DNA of 64,000 bases from CAVVAE01 sp963746185. GTDB lineage: Bacteria; Actinomycetota; Actinomycetes; Propionibacteriales; Nocardioidaceae. Under the pieces are notes generated by a model. That model ran no database searches and was not told the origin of the DNA. It saw only the letters and a list, made by a program, of their open reading frames with translations. The position numbers were made by a program, and so were the translations under genes. Shown one piece after another: positions 40,772-49,390 of this stretch (position 1 is the stretch's first letter; each line of letters starts with the position of its first letter). Location of the stretch: the NCBI GenBank assembly GCA_963746185.1, contig CAVVAE010000004.1, forward strand, positions 1,736,001 to 1,800,000. Direction: 5' to 3'.

Positions 40772-42430
40772 ATGGATGCGCCCAGTGCCGAACTCTCCTT
40801 CACCGCGGGCCCGACCGACGTACCCCTCCTCGAGGAGACGATCGGCGCCAACTTCGAGCGCACTGTGGCGAGCCACGGCGACAACGAGGCGATGGTGGAG
40901 GTGGCGACGGGACGGCGCTGGACCTATTCCGAGCTCGACAACGACGTCAACGCGCTTGCTCGTGGGCTGATCGGCGCCGGGATCGAGACAGGCGACCGGG
41001 TCGGGATCTGGTCGCCGAACTGCGCCGAGTGGACCCTGACCCAGTTCGCGACCGCGAAGATCGGGGCGATCCTCGTCAACATCAACCCGGCCTACCGCAC
41101 CCATGAGTTCTCGTATGCCGCCAACCACTCCGGCCTCAAGCTGCTGGTCTCCGCGACCGAGTTCAAGACCAGCGACTACCGGTCGATGGTCGATGAGGTC
41201 CGCGGCGAATGTACGGCGCTTGAGCGGGTCGTCTACATCGGCACGTCTGACTGGGATGCCCTGCTCGCTGCAGGGCAGGGTGTCGACCAACAGGCCGTCG
41301 CTGACCGGATGGCCGGCTTGTCGGCCACTGACGCCATCAACATCCAGTACACCTCTGGCACGACCGGCTACCCCAAGGGCGCAACCCTCAGCCACCGCAA
41401 CATCCTCAACAACGGGTACTTCGTCACTGAGCTGATCAACTTCACTTCGGACGATCGACTCGCCATCCCCGTGCCCTTCTACCACTGCTTCGGCATGGTG
41501 ATGGGCAACCTCGGCTGCGCGAGTCACGGCGCGACGATGGTGATCCCCGCTCCGGCGTTCGATCCCGGCGCCACGTTGCGGGCGATCAGCGATGAACGGT
41601 GCACCGGCGTCTACGGCGTGCCGACCATGTTCATCGCCATGCAGAACCACCCTGAGTTCTCGTCCTTCGACCTCTCGTCGTTGCGCACCGGGTTGATGGC
41701 CGGGTCGCCGTGTCCGATCGAGGTGATGAAGCGCTGTGTCAGCGACATGCACATGGCTGAGGTCGGGATCGCCTACGGCATGACCGAGACTTCGCCAGTC
41801 TCGACACAAACCAGAGTCGACGACAACCTCGAGCGTCGTACCTCGACCATCGGCCGCGTGCACCCTCACGTCGAGATCAAGATCATCGACCCGGTCACCA
41901 GCGAGACGGTCGAGCGCGGAACTCCGGGCGAGTTCTGCACGCGTGGCTACTCGGTGATGCTCGGCTACTGGGAGCAGCCGGAGAAGACTGCCGAAGCGAT
42001 CGACGACGACGGGTGGATGCACACCGGCGACTTGGCGGTGATCCGTGAGGACGGCTACGCCAACATCGTCGGGCGAATCAAGGACATGGTGATCCGAGGC
42101 GGTGAGAACATCTACCCTCGCGAGATCGAGGAGTTCCTCTACACCCACCCCGACATCACTGACGTCCAGGTGATCGGAGTGCCCGACGAGCGCTACGGCG
42201 AAGAGGTCTGTGCGTGGATCAAGATGCGCCAGGGAGCGGAGCCGCTCACTGTCGAGGCGGTTCACGACTTTGCCAAGGGCAAGCTCGCCCACTTCAAGAT
42301 CCCGCGCTATGTGATGGTCATCGACGAGTTCCCGATGACGGTGACGGGCAAGATCCGCAAGGTCGAGATGCGCGAGAAGAGCGTCGCTGAGCTGGGACTC
42401 GAGTCGGCCGCCGACGTTCACAACGCCTGA
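40772..42430 (+). CDS. AMP-forming acyl-CoA synthetase (FadD-like)
   Basis: ANL-superfamily ligase of 552 residues that adenylates a carboxylic acid and forms the CoA thioester. The P-loop motif is YTSGTTGYPKGATLSH near residue 193; YGMTETSP is near 335; the HTGDLAVIREDGYANIVGR and MVIRGGENIYPREIEE hinge segments are near 430-455; the catalytic Lys is in TGKIRKVEM near the C terminus. The pattern fits medium- or long-chain acyl substrates. ATG 40772 is preferred because it follows a TAACCT -10; the upstream extension has no family match. Confidence 0.88.
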   Translation: MDAPSAELSFTAGPTDVPLLEETIGANFERTVASHGDNEAMVEVATGRRWTYSELDNDVNALARGLIGAGIETGDRVGIWSPNCAEWTLTQFATAKIGAILVNINPAYRTHEFSYAANHSGLKLLVSATEFKTSDYRSMVDEVRGECTALERVVYIGTSDWDALLAAGQGVDQQAVADRMAGLSATDAINIQYTSGTTGYPKGATLSHRNILNNGYFVTELINFTSDDRLAIPVPFYHCFGMVMGNLGCASHGATMVIPAPAFDPGATLRAISDERCTGVYGVPTMFIAMQNHPEFSSFDLSSLRTGLMAGSPCPIEVMKRCVSDMHMAEVGIAYGMTETSPVSTQTRVDDNLERRTSTIGRVHPHVEIKIIDPVTSETVERGTPGEFCTRGYSVMLGYWEQPEKTAEAIDDDGWMHTGDLAVIREDGYANIVGRIKDMVIRGGENIYPREIEEFLYTHPDITDVQVIGVPDERYGEEVCAWIKMRQGAEPLTVEAVHDFAKGKLAHFKIPRYVMVIDEFPMTVTGKIRKVEMREKSVAELGLESAADVHNA

Positions 42431-42499
42431 GTCACCGGCCAAAGGCTCCACAGGAACGCCCGGCCAGCGTTGAGGCGGAAACTCGACGACAATGACGGG

Positions 42500-42850
42500 A
42501 TGGCCAAGTATTCAGTCAATCCTGACGCGGTTGCGCATGCCCGCAAACTGATCGACGCCAAGCAGTACGTCCTCGACAGCGACTGGGGTGAACAGCAGCC
42601 GAAAGCCGACGACGAGAACGCCTTCCTCGAGTCACACACATGGAAGGAGTACGCCGGATGGCATCTCGGCTTGACCGAGGGGGCGACGGATGAGACCAAG
42701 GCTCGTTACGCGTTCGTCTACGGCGACCTACGCCGAGTCCACCGCACGGCGCTCATTGCGTGCGTCTACCGGGCTTCGGAGTGGCGCCATAAGGACGTCG
42801 AGCTGGCGGCCCATGACCTACTGCAGCATCTGGACAAGACGACGGCCTGA
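42500..42850 (+). CDS. Small conserved-looking hypothetical protein
   Basis: Soluble acidic protein of 116 residues that I do not recognise. It opens MAKYSVNPDAVAHARKLID, has a central SHTWKEYAGWHLGLTEGATD segment and a helical C-terminal half with RVHRTALIACVYRASEW. The start at ATG 42500 has GACAAT six bases upstream and no ribosome binding site. It lies 69 bases after the acyl-CoA synthetase and is convergent with the subtilase. The clean frame and balanced composition support coding. Confidence 0.7.
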   Translation: MAKYSVNPDAVAHARKLIDAKQYVLDSDWGEQQPKADDENAFLESHTWKEYAGWHLGLTEGATDETKARYAFVYGDLRRVHRTALIACVYRASEWRHKDVELAAHDLLQHLDKTTA

Positions 42851-42865
42851 TCGGCCTCGACGCGA

Positions 42866-45781
42866 CTAGTTGATCGTGATGAATGTACGTCGCTGGGAGT
42901 CCTCGTAGTTGATGGCGCCGAACCAGCGCTGTGAGCTGTCGAGTCCGCGCCAGGTCACGCCGACGTTGAACGCTTGTCCACCCGTGACCGTCATCGGGTC
43001 AGGAGTGACGCGAAGGGTGTGACCGCCCTTCGTGGGCAGGACCCACCCCGTCAGCGAGGCCAGCGAGATCCCGCCGAGACCGGCTGTCGCTGAGTGCGCA
43101 TAGACCGCGTAGTTGCCTGGTTGAGGATCGTCGAGCGTCACCTGCTCATCGCCGCTCGGGCCTGTCGCGGAACCCACGAGCTGCGACCCTCGGTAGACGT
43201 ACAGGTCGAGGTCGTCGCCGCTGCCAGGCGCACGCAGGTCAAAGCGCGCGGCTGAGGCGGAGTCGCCGACGTGAAAAGTGTGGAGGGCGGTGCTCCGGCT
43301 GGCGGCCGGGTGGCGCGCGTCGAAGTCTCCGTCGCTCAGCGCGTATCCGATCGGAGTGGCGCCGACCAACCCGGTCGTCGTCGCCTTCAAGGTGCCCGTG
43401 ACACCGGCGCGTGCCGTGATGTCAGCCGTCCCTGTTGAGCCGTCCCGGGTGACTTCCGAGGGCGCCCGGACGAACTGCGGACGTACGACGATCGGGCTCG
43501 TCACGACATGCCCGCTCGAGTCGCGCCACGTCAGGCTGCCCTTCGCGAAGCGCTCATAGCGTGCAGTCTTTCGGGCGCTGAAACTCACCTCGAACGTTGC
43601 CGACTGTCCGGGGTTGAGGGTCAGCGACGGCCGAGAGACCGAGATGGCGATGCCCCGCGCGCCATGCACGTTGGCCGTGTAGGTGTCCCGGTCGCTTCCG
43701 ACGTTGGTCACCGTCCGTGTGACGGTCTCCTCGCCGACTAGCGAGCCAACCGCGATGGATGGGGCGTTGAGGTCGATGGCGTCGACGTCTCGTCCCGAGA
43801 GCGGGCTGCCGTCGGCGTAGGTGACGCCGAGTGCGCGCAGGTAGTCGAACCAGTTGTCCTTGTCGGCGTTGTAGACGAGGCCTGGGTCGAGGACCGACTG
43901 TGGTTCAACCTCGCCGGCGCCCTGGTCGAGTGGCCCGGCTGGGCTGGCCAGGCTGGTAGCCGTCGTCATCAGTGCGGACTTGGACATCGACGGTGTCCAC
44001 GTGGGGTGGACCGACCGGAGGGTCGCGGCGAGGCCAGCCACCTGCGGAGCTGCCATCGACGTACCCGAGGAGATGTCCCACAAGTGGCCGAAGTTCGTGG
44101 GCGGGGCTACCGCAGCGAGGATGCTCACGCCAGGAGCCGTGACGTCAGGCTTGAGCACGTCGCCACTCGTGACGGTTGCGGGTCCGCGAGAGGAGAACTC
44201 GGCCACGGTGGCGGGCATCCGGTCCGCACCCCGGGCATCGAGGGAGGCCGTCGGCCTGTGGGCCGTCGCGATGTAGGCCTTGATGGCGTGACCGCGGCCC
44301 TCGTCGAGGTGCACTGAGGGAACGGTATGCAGGTCGGCCTCCGTGGTGCCGACTGACTCGTTGACCAGAACCATCGCGGCACCGCCGGCCTGGCTCACGG
44401 CGAGGCTCTTGGCGACGCGGGCGTTGTCGCCACGGTCGCAGACCACGATGGCACCGTCGACGGCACTCGCGTCGAGCGAGCCTGGGTAGCACAGGGACGC
44501 CTCTCGGCGGTCCGACGAGCTGGCTGCCACGTCGCCGGCGTAGACGAGCGTTGCGTCTTGGACGCTCTTGTTGGAAACCATCGCGCCGACATAACGTCGC
44601 CCGTTGCCGAGGACGACAGCACCCTGGAAGGTGTTGAAGCGGCTGGCGCCGACCGTTGTTACCCAGGGGCTTGCATGTGACACCGAGCCCGCGCTCGGCC
44701 CGTCGTCGCCTGCCGCAGCCGCCACGAAGACGCCGGCCGAGGCCGCGTTGAGGAAAGCCAGCTCCACCACGTCGGCGGCCGCGGTGCCGCCGCCGGTGAT
44801 TGAGTAGTTGAGAACGTCGACGCCGTCGCGGACGGCTTGGTCGATGGCTTTGACGGTGTCAGGCGTCGAGCAGCCGTCATCTCGCGGGTCAGGGGCTGCC
44901 CAGCACGCCTTGTAGACGGCGATGGCGGCTGCCGGTGCCACCCCCGACACATGACCGAAGTCCTGATGGCCGATCGAAACGTCGACACCGGTGTTGCCTG
45001 CCGCGATGGCGGCGGTGTGCGAGCCGTGGCCGTTGCCGTCGCGCGGCGAGACGTACTCGACACCCGAGAGGTTGGACTCGCCGAAGCCCTTCAAGAACGA
45101 GCGGGCGGCGATCACCTTCGCATTGCACAGCGACAGGTCCCACTGCTCACCCGTCTCGCAGGTCCCGGTGAACCCTGGGTAGGTCTTCTGCAGCTGCGTC
45201 TTGTCGACGGGAACCCCGGCGAAAGACGGGTTGTCCGGCCACAGGCCAGAGTCCACGACGCCGACGACGACCCCGTCGCCAGCTTGGTCAGGACCGCCCA
45301 GAGTGTTCCAGACGCCGTCGTCGCCCGTGAGCCCGAGGTCATCCGCCGATGCAGCCGCCGCGGCCAAGTGCTCGGTGTGGCTAGCCTCGACGGTGAGGAC
45401 GTCGGCCATCGTCCGGAGTCGCTTGACCTGGGCGCCGGTGAGCTCGGCGGAGAAGCCGTTGACCGCCGTGGTGTAGGAGTACAGAAGTGAGGGGTCGCCG
45501 AGTTCGGTGAGCACGCGCTGCTGCCCGGCGAGCAGGTACTGCTCGTAGGCAGCGACGACAGGGCGGTCAGCGCGGAAGCGGTGTCCGGGGCGGGGGGCGG
45601 TTGCGGCGTACCCCGCGACATCTCCGTCGTACGTCGCGAGCGGTTCTGGCCGGAGTACGACGAGGTAGACGCCCGAGGTGGCCGACGTCGAGCTGGTGGA
45701 GACCGATGCGGAGGCAGGCAGGACAGCGGCGGCGGCGACAAGCGCGCACACGCCAACCAGCGCAACGATCAAACGTCGCAC
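42866..45781 (-). CDS. Secreted subtilisin-family (S8) protease with PA insert
   Basis: Pre-pro-protease of 971 residues. Residues 1-26 form the signal; about 36-140 are the I9 inhibitor pro-domain. The S8 domain carries Asp177 (VVDSGLWPDN), His252 (GHGSHTAA) and Ser575 (SGTSMAAPQ). A PA domain is inserted at about 400-510. A fibronectin-like domain and a C-terminal PPC-like beta domain (GDDLDLYVYRG) follow. The residue at the oxyanion position is Asp359 (AAAGDDGP) where most subtilases have Asn. The GTG at 45781 has GGAGG nine bases upstream, and a TTGACG/CACGCT promoter lies at 45815-45843. Confidence 0.9.
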   Translation of the reverse strand: MRRLIVALVGVCALVAAAAVLPASASVSTSSTSATSGVYLVVLRPEPLATYDGDVAGYAATAPRPGHRFRADRPVVAAYEQYLLAGQQRVLTELGDPSLLYSYTTAVNGFSAELTGAQVKRLRTMADVLTVEASHTEHLAAAAASADDLGLTGDDGVWNTLGGPDQAGDGVVVGVVDSGLWPDNPSFAGVPVDKTQLQKTYPGFTGTCETGEQWDLSLCNAKVIAARSFLKGFGESNLSGVEYVSPRDGNGHGSHTAAIAAGNTGVDVSIGHQDFGHVSGVAPAAAIAVYKACWAAPDPRDDGCSTPDTVKAIDQAVRDGVDVLNYSITGGGTAAADVVELAFLNAASAGVFVAAAAGDDGPSAGSVSHASPWVTTVGASRFNTFQGAVVLGNGRRYVGAMVSNKSVQDATLVYAGDVAASSSDRREASLCYPGSLDASAVDGAIVVCDRGDNARVAKSLAVSQAGGAAMVLVNESVGTTEADLHTVPSVHLDEGRGHAIKAYIATAHRPTASLDARGADRMPATVAEFSSRGPATVTSGDVLKPDVTAPGVSILAAVAPPTNFGHLWDISSGTSMAAPQVAGLAATLRSVHPTWTPSMSKSALMTTATSLASPAGPLDQGAGEVEPQSVLDPGLVYNADKDNWFDYLRALGVTYADGSPLSGRDVDAIDLNAPSIAVGSLVGEETVTRTVTNVGSDRDTYTANVHGARGIAISVSRPSLTLNPGQSATFEVSFSARKTARYERFAKGSLTWRDSSGHVVTSPIVVRPQFVRAPSEVTRDGSTGTADITARAGVTGTLKATTTGLVGATPIGYALSDGDFDARHPAASRSTALHTFHVGDSASAARFDLRAPGSGDDLDLYVYRGSQLVGSATGPSGDEQVTLDDPQPGNYAVYAHSATAGLGGISLASLTGWVLPTKGGHTLRVTPDPMTVTGGQAFNVGVTWRGLDSSQRWFGAINYEDSQRRTFITIN

Positions 45782-45814
45782 GCTTTTCCACCTCCGAATT
45801 GGTGCTAAACGACC

Positions 45815-45843
45815 AGCGTGACGAGGGACTCCTGTCCCGTCAA
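45815..45843 (-). promoter_or_regulatory. Promoter of the S8 protease gene
   Basis: Minus strand TTGACG (45843-45838), 17-base spacer, CACGCT (45820-45815), about 34 bases before the start codon. Confidence 0.5.
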
Positions 45844-45859
45844 CCCCGCAGGGCCGCGG

Positions 45860-45881
45860 CTAAACCTCAGATAGAGTTTAG
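45860..45881. promoter_or_regulatory. Inverted repeat over the -10 of the HAD-LarE gene
   Basis: CTAAAC, ten bases, GTTTAG. The right arm overlaps the -10 hexamer TAGAGT (45872-45877), which lies 7 bases before GTG 45885. Another CTAAAC is at 45804-45809 in the divergent protease leader. A repressor site is plausible. Confidence 0.45.
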
Positions 45882-45884
45882 GTT

Positions 45885-47336
45885 GTGCCTGAACCGCTTG
45901 TCGTGGGATTCGACCTAGACATGACGTTGTTGGATACGCGGCCCGGAATCAAGCGGGTATGGGATGAGTTGTCCGCATCGTCCGGTGTCTTCATCGACAG
46001 CGACTTGGCTGTCTCCCGGCTCGGCCCTCCCCTTCACGAAGAAGTCGCCCACTGGGTCCCTACTGCCCAGGTGCCGGAGTTCGTTGATCGCTACCGCGAG
46101 CTCTACCCCGACCACGCCATCGCCGGGAGCGACCTGCTCCCCGGTGTCAGGGAGGCGCTGGCTGCGGTTCGACGCTCTCGCGGCCGCAGTGTCGTCGTCA
46201 CGGCGAAGCACGAAGGGCATGCCCGGCGGCACATGGAGCACCTCGAGCTGGACGTCGACGACGTGACCGGCGGCCTCTGGGGCCAGGGCAAGGGCCAGGC
46301 ATTGCTCGAGCAGGGCGCCCAGATCTACGTCGGTGACCACGTCCACGATGTGTCCGGAGCCCGCGCGGCAGGGGCCATGTCGGTAGGGGTGGCGACCGGA
46401 CCGTGTTCAGCCGACGAGCTCACTGATGCCGGGGCCGACGTCGTGCTGACCGATCTGACGGAGTTCCCCGACTGGCTCGACGAGTACCTGCTCAGCGTCC
46501 GCCTCGCCGTGCTGGAAGCCCGGTTGCGTGAGCTGGACGGCCTCGTGGTCGCGTTCAGCGGCGGCGCCGACTCTGCCTTCCTGCTCGCGGCTGCCGTCCG
46601 AGCACTCGGCCCGGACCGGGTGGTTGCGGCGACGGCGCTCTCCGATTCGTTGCCCGACGCTGAGCTACGCCCGGCCCGAGACTTCGCGGCGGTCCTCGGC
46701 GTGCGCCACCTCACGCCGGCGACGCACGAGATGGAGCGGGAGGGCTACCGCGCGAATGCCGGCGATCGGTGCTACTTCTGCAAGGCCGAGCTCATCGACG
46801 TACTCGGCCCACTCGCGGCCGAACTAGGCCTCGCCGAGGTCGCCACCGGCACCAACGCCGACGACGCCGTGGCGGGGTTCCGACCCGGAATCCGCGCCGC
46901 CTCCGAGCGTGGTGCGGTCACTCCTCTGCTCGACGCCGGTCTCACCAAGGCGCAGGTTCGTGAAGCCTCCCGCCGGTGGGGGCTGCCCACCTGGGACAAG
47001 CCGGCTGCCGCGTGCCTGTCGTCGCGGATCGCCTACGGCATCGAGGTCACACCGGCCCGGCTGTCCCGCGTCGAGCGGGCTGAGGTCGGGTTGCGGGCCG
47101 TGCTCGAAACCCGTGATGTCGAGGTCAACAACCTGCGGGTCCGCGATCTCGGCGCAGCGGCGCGGATCGAGCTCGACGTGCTTGTGGTGGGACTGCTGGA
47201 CGCGGATCCGGACCTCGGTGCGTTGTGTGTCGCTGCTGTCACCAGCGCCGGATTCGACGAGGCACATATTGACCCAGCGGGCTTCCGGTCAGGGTCGATG
47301 AATGAGCTGTTGGCTGGTGCCGATCAATTCCGTTGA
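45885..47336 (+). CDS. Fusion of a HAD hydrolase and a LarE-type sulfur transferase
   Basis: One frame of 483 residues. Residues 1-205 are a HAD phosphatase: nucleophile Asp10 and Asp12 (FDLDMTLLD), VVVTAK near 104 and VGDHVHD near 150. Residues about 210-483 are LarE-like: ATP pyrophosphatase loop SGGADS (225-230), CYFCK (296-300) and DKPAAACLSSRIAYG with Cys377 at the place of the sacrificial Cys176 of L. plantarum LarE. LarE supplies sulfur for the nickel pincer cofactor, but no LarB, LarC or LarA is nearby. The start is leaderless-like. The HAD domain might process the AMP-linked cofactor intermediate; that is inference. Confidence 0.85.
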   Translation: MPEPLVVGFDLDMTLLDTRPGIKRVWDELSASSGVFIDSDLAVSRLGPPLHEEVAHWVPTAQVPEFVDRYRELYPDHAIAGSDLLPGVREALAAVRRSRGRSVVVTAKHEGHARRHMEHLELDVDDVTGGLWGQGKGQALLEQGAQIYVGDHVHDVSGARAAGAMSVGVATGPCSADELTDAGADVVLTDLTEFPDWLDEYLLSVRLAVLEARLRELDGLVVAFSGGADSAFLLAAAVRALGPDRVVAATALSDSLPDAELRPARDFAAVLGVRHLTPATHEMEREGYRANAGDRCYFCKAELIDVLGPLAAELGLAEVATGTNADDAVAGFRPGIRAASERGAVTPLLDAGLTKAQVREASRRWGLPTWDKPAAACLSSRIAYGIEVTPARLSRVERAEVGLRAVLETRDVEVNNLRVRDLGAAARIELDVLVVGLLDADPDLGALCVAAVTSAGFDEAHIDPAGFRSGSMNELLAGADQFR

Positions 47337-47360
47337 GGTTGTTCCCTGAGGTTGTACGCT
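47333..47360 (+). promoter_or_regulatory. Promoter of the cold-shock gene with direct repeat
   Basis: TTGAGG (47333-47338), 16-base spacer, TACGCT (47355-47360). TGAGGTTGT occurs twice (47334-47342 and 47347-47355). It overlaps the stop of the HAD-LarE gene and leaves a 5' leader of about 90 bases. Confidence 0.5.
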
Positions 47361-47455
47361 GGGACACGCGCCTTCGAATCCTCGGAGGTGCGTTCTATGT
47401 TCGGGAATCGTCCCCCGAGAAGCTGCACTCCTAGAAGAAGTATTTGAGGTCCAAA

Positions 47456-47839
47456 GTGCCTACAGGCAAGGTCAAGTGGTACGACGCCGAAAAGGGATTC
47501 GGTTTCCTGACCACCGACGACGGCGGTGACGTCTTCGTCCGTTCAGACTCCCTTCCCGCTGGTGTTGCGACGCTGAAGTCCGGCACCCGGGTCGAGTTCG
47601 GCCTGGTGCAGGGCCGCAAGGGCGACCAGGCGATCCAGCTGACGGTCCTCGACCCGACGCCGTCGCTTTCGAAGGCGGCGCGCAAGAAGCCTGAGGACAT
47701 GGTCAACATCGTCGAGGACCTGATGAAGCTGCTCGAAGGCCTGGAGCAGACCTACCGCCGCGGTCGGCACGCCGATCCTCGGGCGGCGAAGCAGACCGCC
47801 GCCTTGTTGCGCGCCCTGGCTGCCGAGCTAGAGCTCTAG
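47456..47839 (+). CDS. Cold-shock domain protein with C-terminal extension
   Basis: Protein of 127 residues. The first 67 are a cold-shock OB fold: GKVKWYDAEKGFGFL carries RNP1, and DVFVRSDSL the RNP2 position (with Arg where VFVHFS is usual). The remaining 60 residues are helical (VNIVEDLMKLLEGLEQTYRRG), an extension known in actinobacterial CspB-type proteins. It binds single-stranded RNA or DNA. GTG 47456 has GAGG six bases upstream. A leader of about 90 bases may give temperature control. Confidence 0.87.
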   Translation: MPTGKVKWYDAEKGFGFLTTDDGGDVFVRSDSLPAGVATLKSGTRVEFGLVQGRKGDQAIQLTVLDPTPSLSKAARKKPEDMVNIVEDLMKLLEGLEQTYRRGRHADPRAAKQTAALLRALAAELEL

Positions 47840-47845
47840 CTCGGC
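47822..47845. terminator. Perfect 24-base palindrome between the cold-shock and MFS genes
   Basis: GCCGAGCTAGAG followed directly by its complement CTCTAGCTCGGC. It includes the cold-shock stop codon and ends just before the MFS stop, so a single hairpin can end both convergent transcripts. Confidence 0.7.
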
Positions 47846-47847
47846 CA

Positions 47848-49143
47848 CTAGCTGATCGCTGGGCTAGACCCCGGCCGTCGGCCGGCACGACGTCCGATCG
47901 CCATCCCACGCAGGACGACGACGAGCCAGGCAATCATCGTGAGGGCGATGAAGGTCAGCCCGAGTTTGGCGTTCAACGGCATCACGACACCGACGAATCC
48001 GCCGATCACCCATGAGAGTTGCAGCAGGGTCTCGGAGCGAGCGAAGACACTTGTGCGTACCCGCTCTGGAACTTCCCGCTGGATCAGCGCGTCAAGGGAC
48101 AGCTTGCCGAGTTGCTGGCTCATACCGGCGACCAAACCGAGCACCATCGCGGGGATCACGGCGTAGAACAGGGCGCAGTACACAGCGGCCGCGGCGTCGG
48201 CGATGAGCACGATGACCACGATCGACTCGGGTTTTCGCTCCTTGAGGATCGAGCCGAGCGCGGTGCCGCAGGCACTGCCCACACCCACAGATCCGATCAC
48301 CAGGCCAAGGAGCAGGGTGCGCTTGTCCTCCCATCCGGTAATCGGTTCCTCGCGGAGCAAGAACGCCATGAACATGGTCAGGAAGCCCGACAGCACCCGG
48401 AGCCCGGCGTTGCACCGCAACGCACCGACCACGATCGGGTGGATGCCGATGGCGCGTGACTTCCCCTCGGTCACGTCACGCATCCCCACCTGTTCCTCGC
48501 CCTCCGAGGAATCGACCCGCGACGGCAACAGGATCGACAAGATGGTGCCGCCGATGTACACCAAAACGGCAAACCGAAGCGACCACTCGGGCCCGATCCC
48601 CGCCAGAAGTGCGGCGATCGGTCCCGCGATCCCGGCGCCGGCGAGGCCGGCGATCGAGAGCCGAGAGTTGACCTTGACGAGGGTGAGTTCAGGAGGCAGG
48701 AGACGAGGTACGGCGGACGCGCGCGTCACGCCGTAGGCCTTCGACGCGACGAGGCACGTCAGGGCAGCCGGGTAGAGCCACACCGAGTCGTTGGCCACGG
48801 CATTTGCCAGCGACCAGCAGCCGAACGCCCGGACCGCGAACGTGATGCCGATGGCCCACCGGCGGCCGCGGCGAAACCGGTCGAGGAACGGGCCGATCAA
48901 GGGCGCCACGATCGCGAACGGGAGCATCGTGATCCCGAGGAACAGCGCCACCTGACCCCGCGCCTCGTCGCTCGGGGCGGTGAAGAACAGCGTGCCGGCC
49001 AGCGACACAGTCAGCGCAGCGTCACCAGCCGCGTTGAAAGAGTTCAGTTCGAGGAGTCTGAAGAGTCCCGACTCTCCGGCGCCTGATGAGTGCGAAGCCC
49101 GCCGGGCGGCACGCAGGGCTCCACCCGCTGCGCGTCCGCTCAA
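47848..49143 (-). CDS. MFS transporter
   Basis: Membrane protein of about 431 residues with 11-12 hydrophobic helices. The family loop between helices 2 and 3 reads GPFLDRFRRGRRWAIG, and the GESGLFRLLELNSFNAAGDA segment before helix 1 is typical of an actinobacterial MFS group. The reading frame extends to 49434 but the extra 97 residues are Arg/Pro-rich and overlap the opposite gene, so I place the start at TTG 49143; no better codon or ribosome binding site is visible. The substrate is unknown. Confidence 0.75.
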   Translation of the reverse strand: MSGRAAGGALRAARRASHSSGAGESGLFRLLELNSFNAAGDAALTVSLAGTLFFTAPSDEARGQVALFLGITMLPFAIVAPLIGPFLDRFRRGRRWAIGITFAVRAFGCWSLANAVANDSVWLYPAALTCLVASKAYGVTRASAVPRLLPPELTLVKVNSRLSIAGLAGAGIAGPIAALLAGIGPEWSLRFAVLVYIGGTILSILLPSRVDSSEGEEQVGMRDVTEGKSRAIGIHPIVVGALRCNAGLRVLSGFLTMFMAFLLREEPITGWEDKRTLLLGLVIGSVGVGSACGTALGSILKERKPESIVVIVLIADAAAAVYCALFYAVIPAMVLGLVAGMSQQLGKLSLDALIQREVPERVRTSVFARSETLLQLSWVIGGFVGVVMPLNAKLGLTFIALTMIAWLVVVLRGMAIGRRAGRRPGSSPAIS

Positions 49144-49390
49144 CGCCGCAGCTCTGCGACCGACGCCAGGTTCCTTGCGTGCGCTGTCGGAAGGCGTCGG
49201 ACCTCGGCTGCCTGCAAGTCGCCGCGCCGGATCCTGGTCGGGGCGTGCAGCGCCGCGCCTTCCGTCTGGGTGGTCGCCGGCGCCCGGTGGCCGGCGACGG
49301 TCTGGGTCCTGGGGCTGCACGGTTCTATCCTGCCTTGCACAAGAGACACGGAGGGCATGGGCTGAGGGCGATTGGTCAAGAAGTTCGCCC

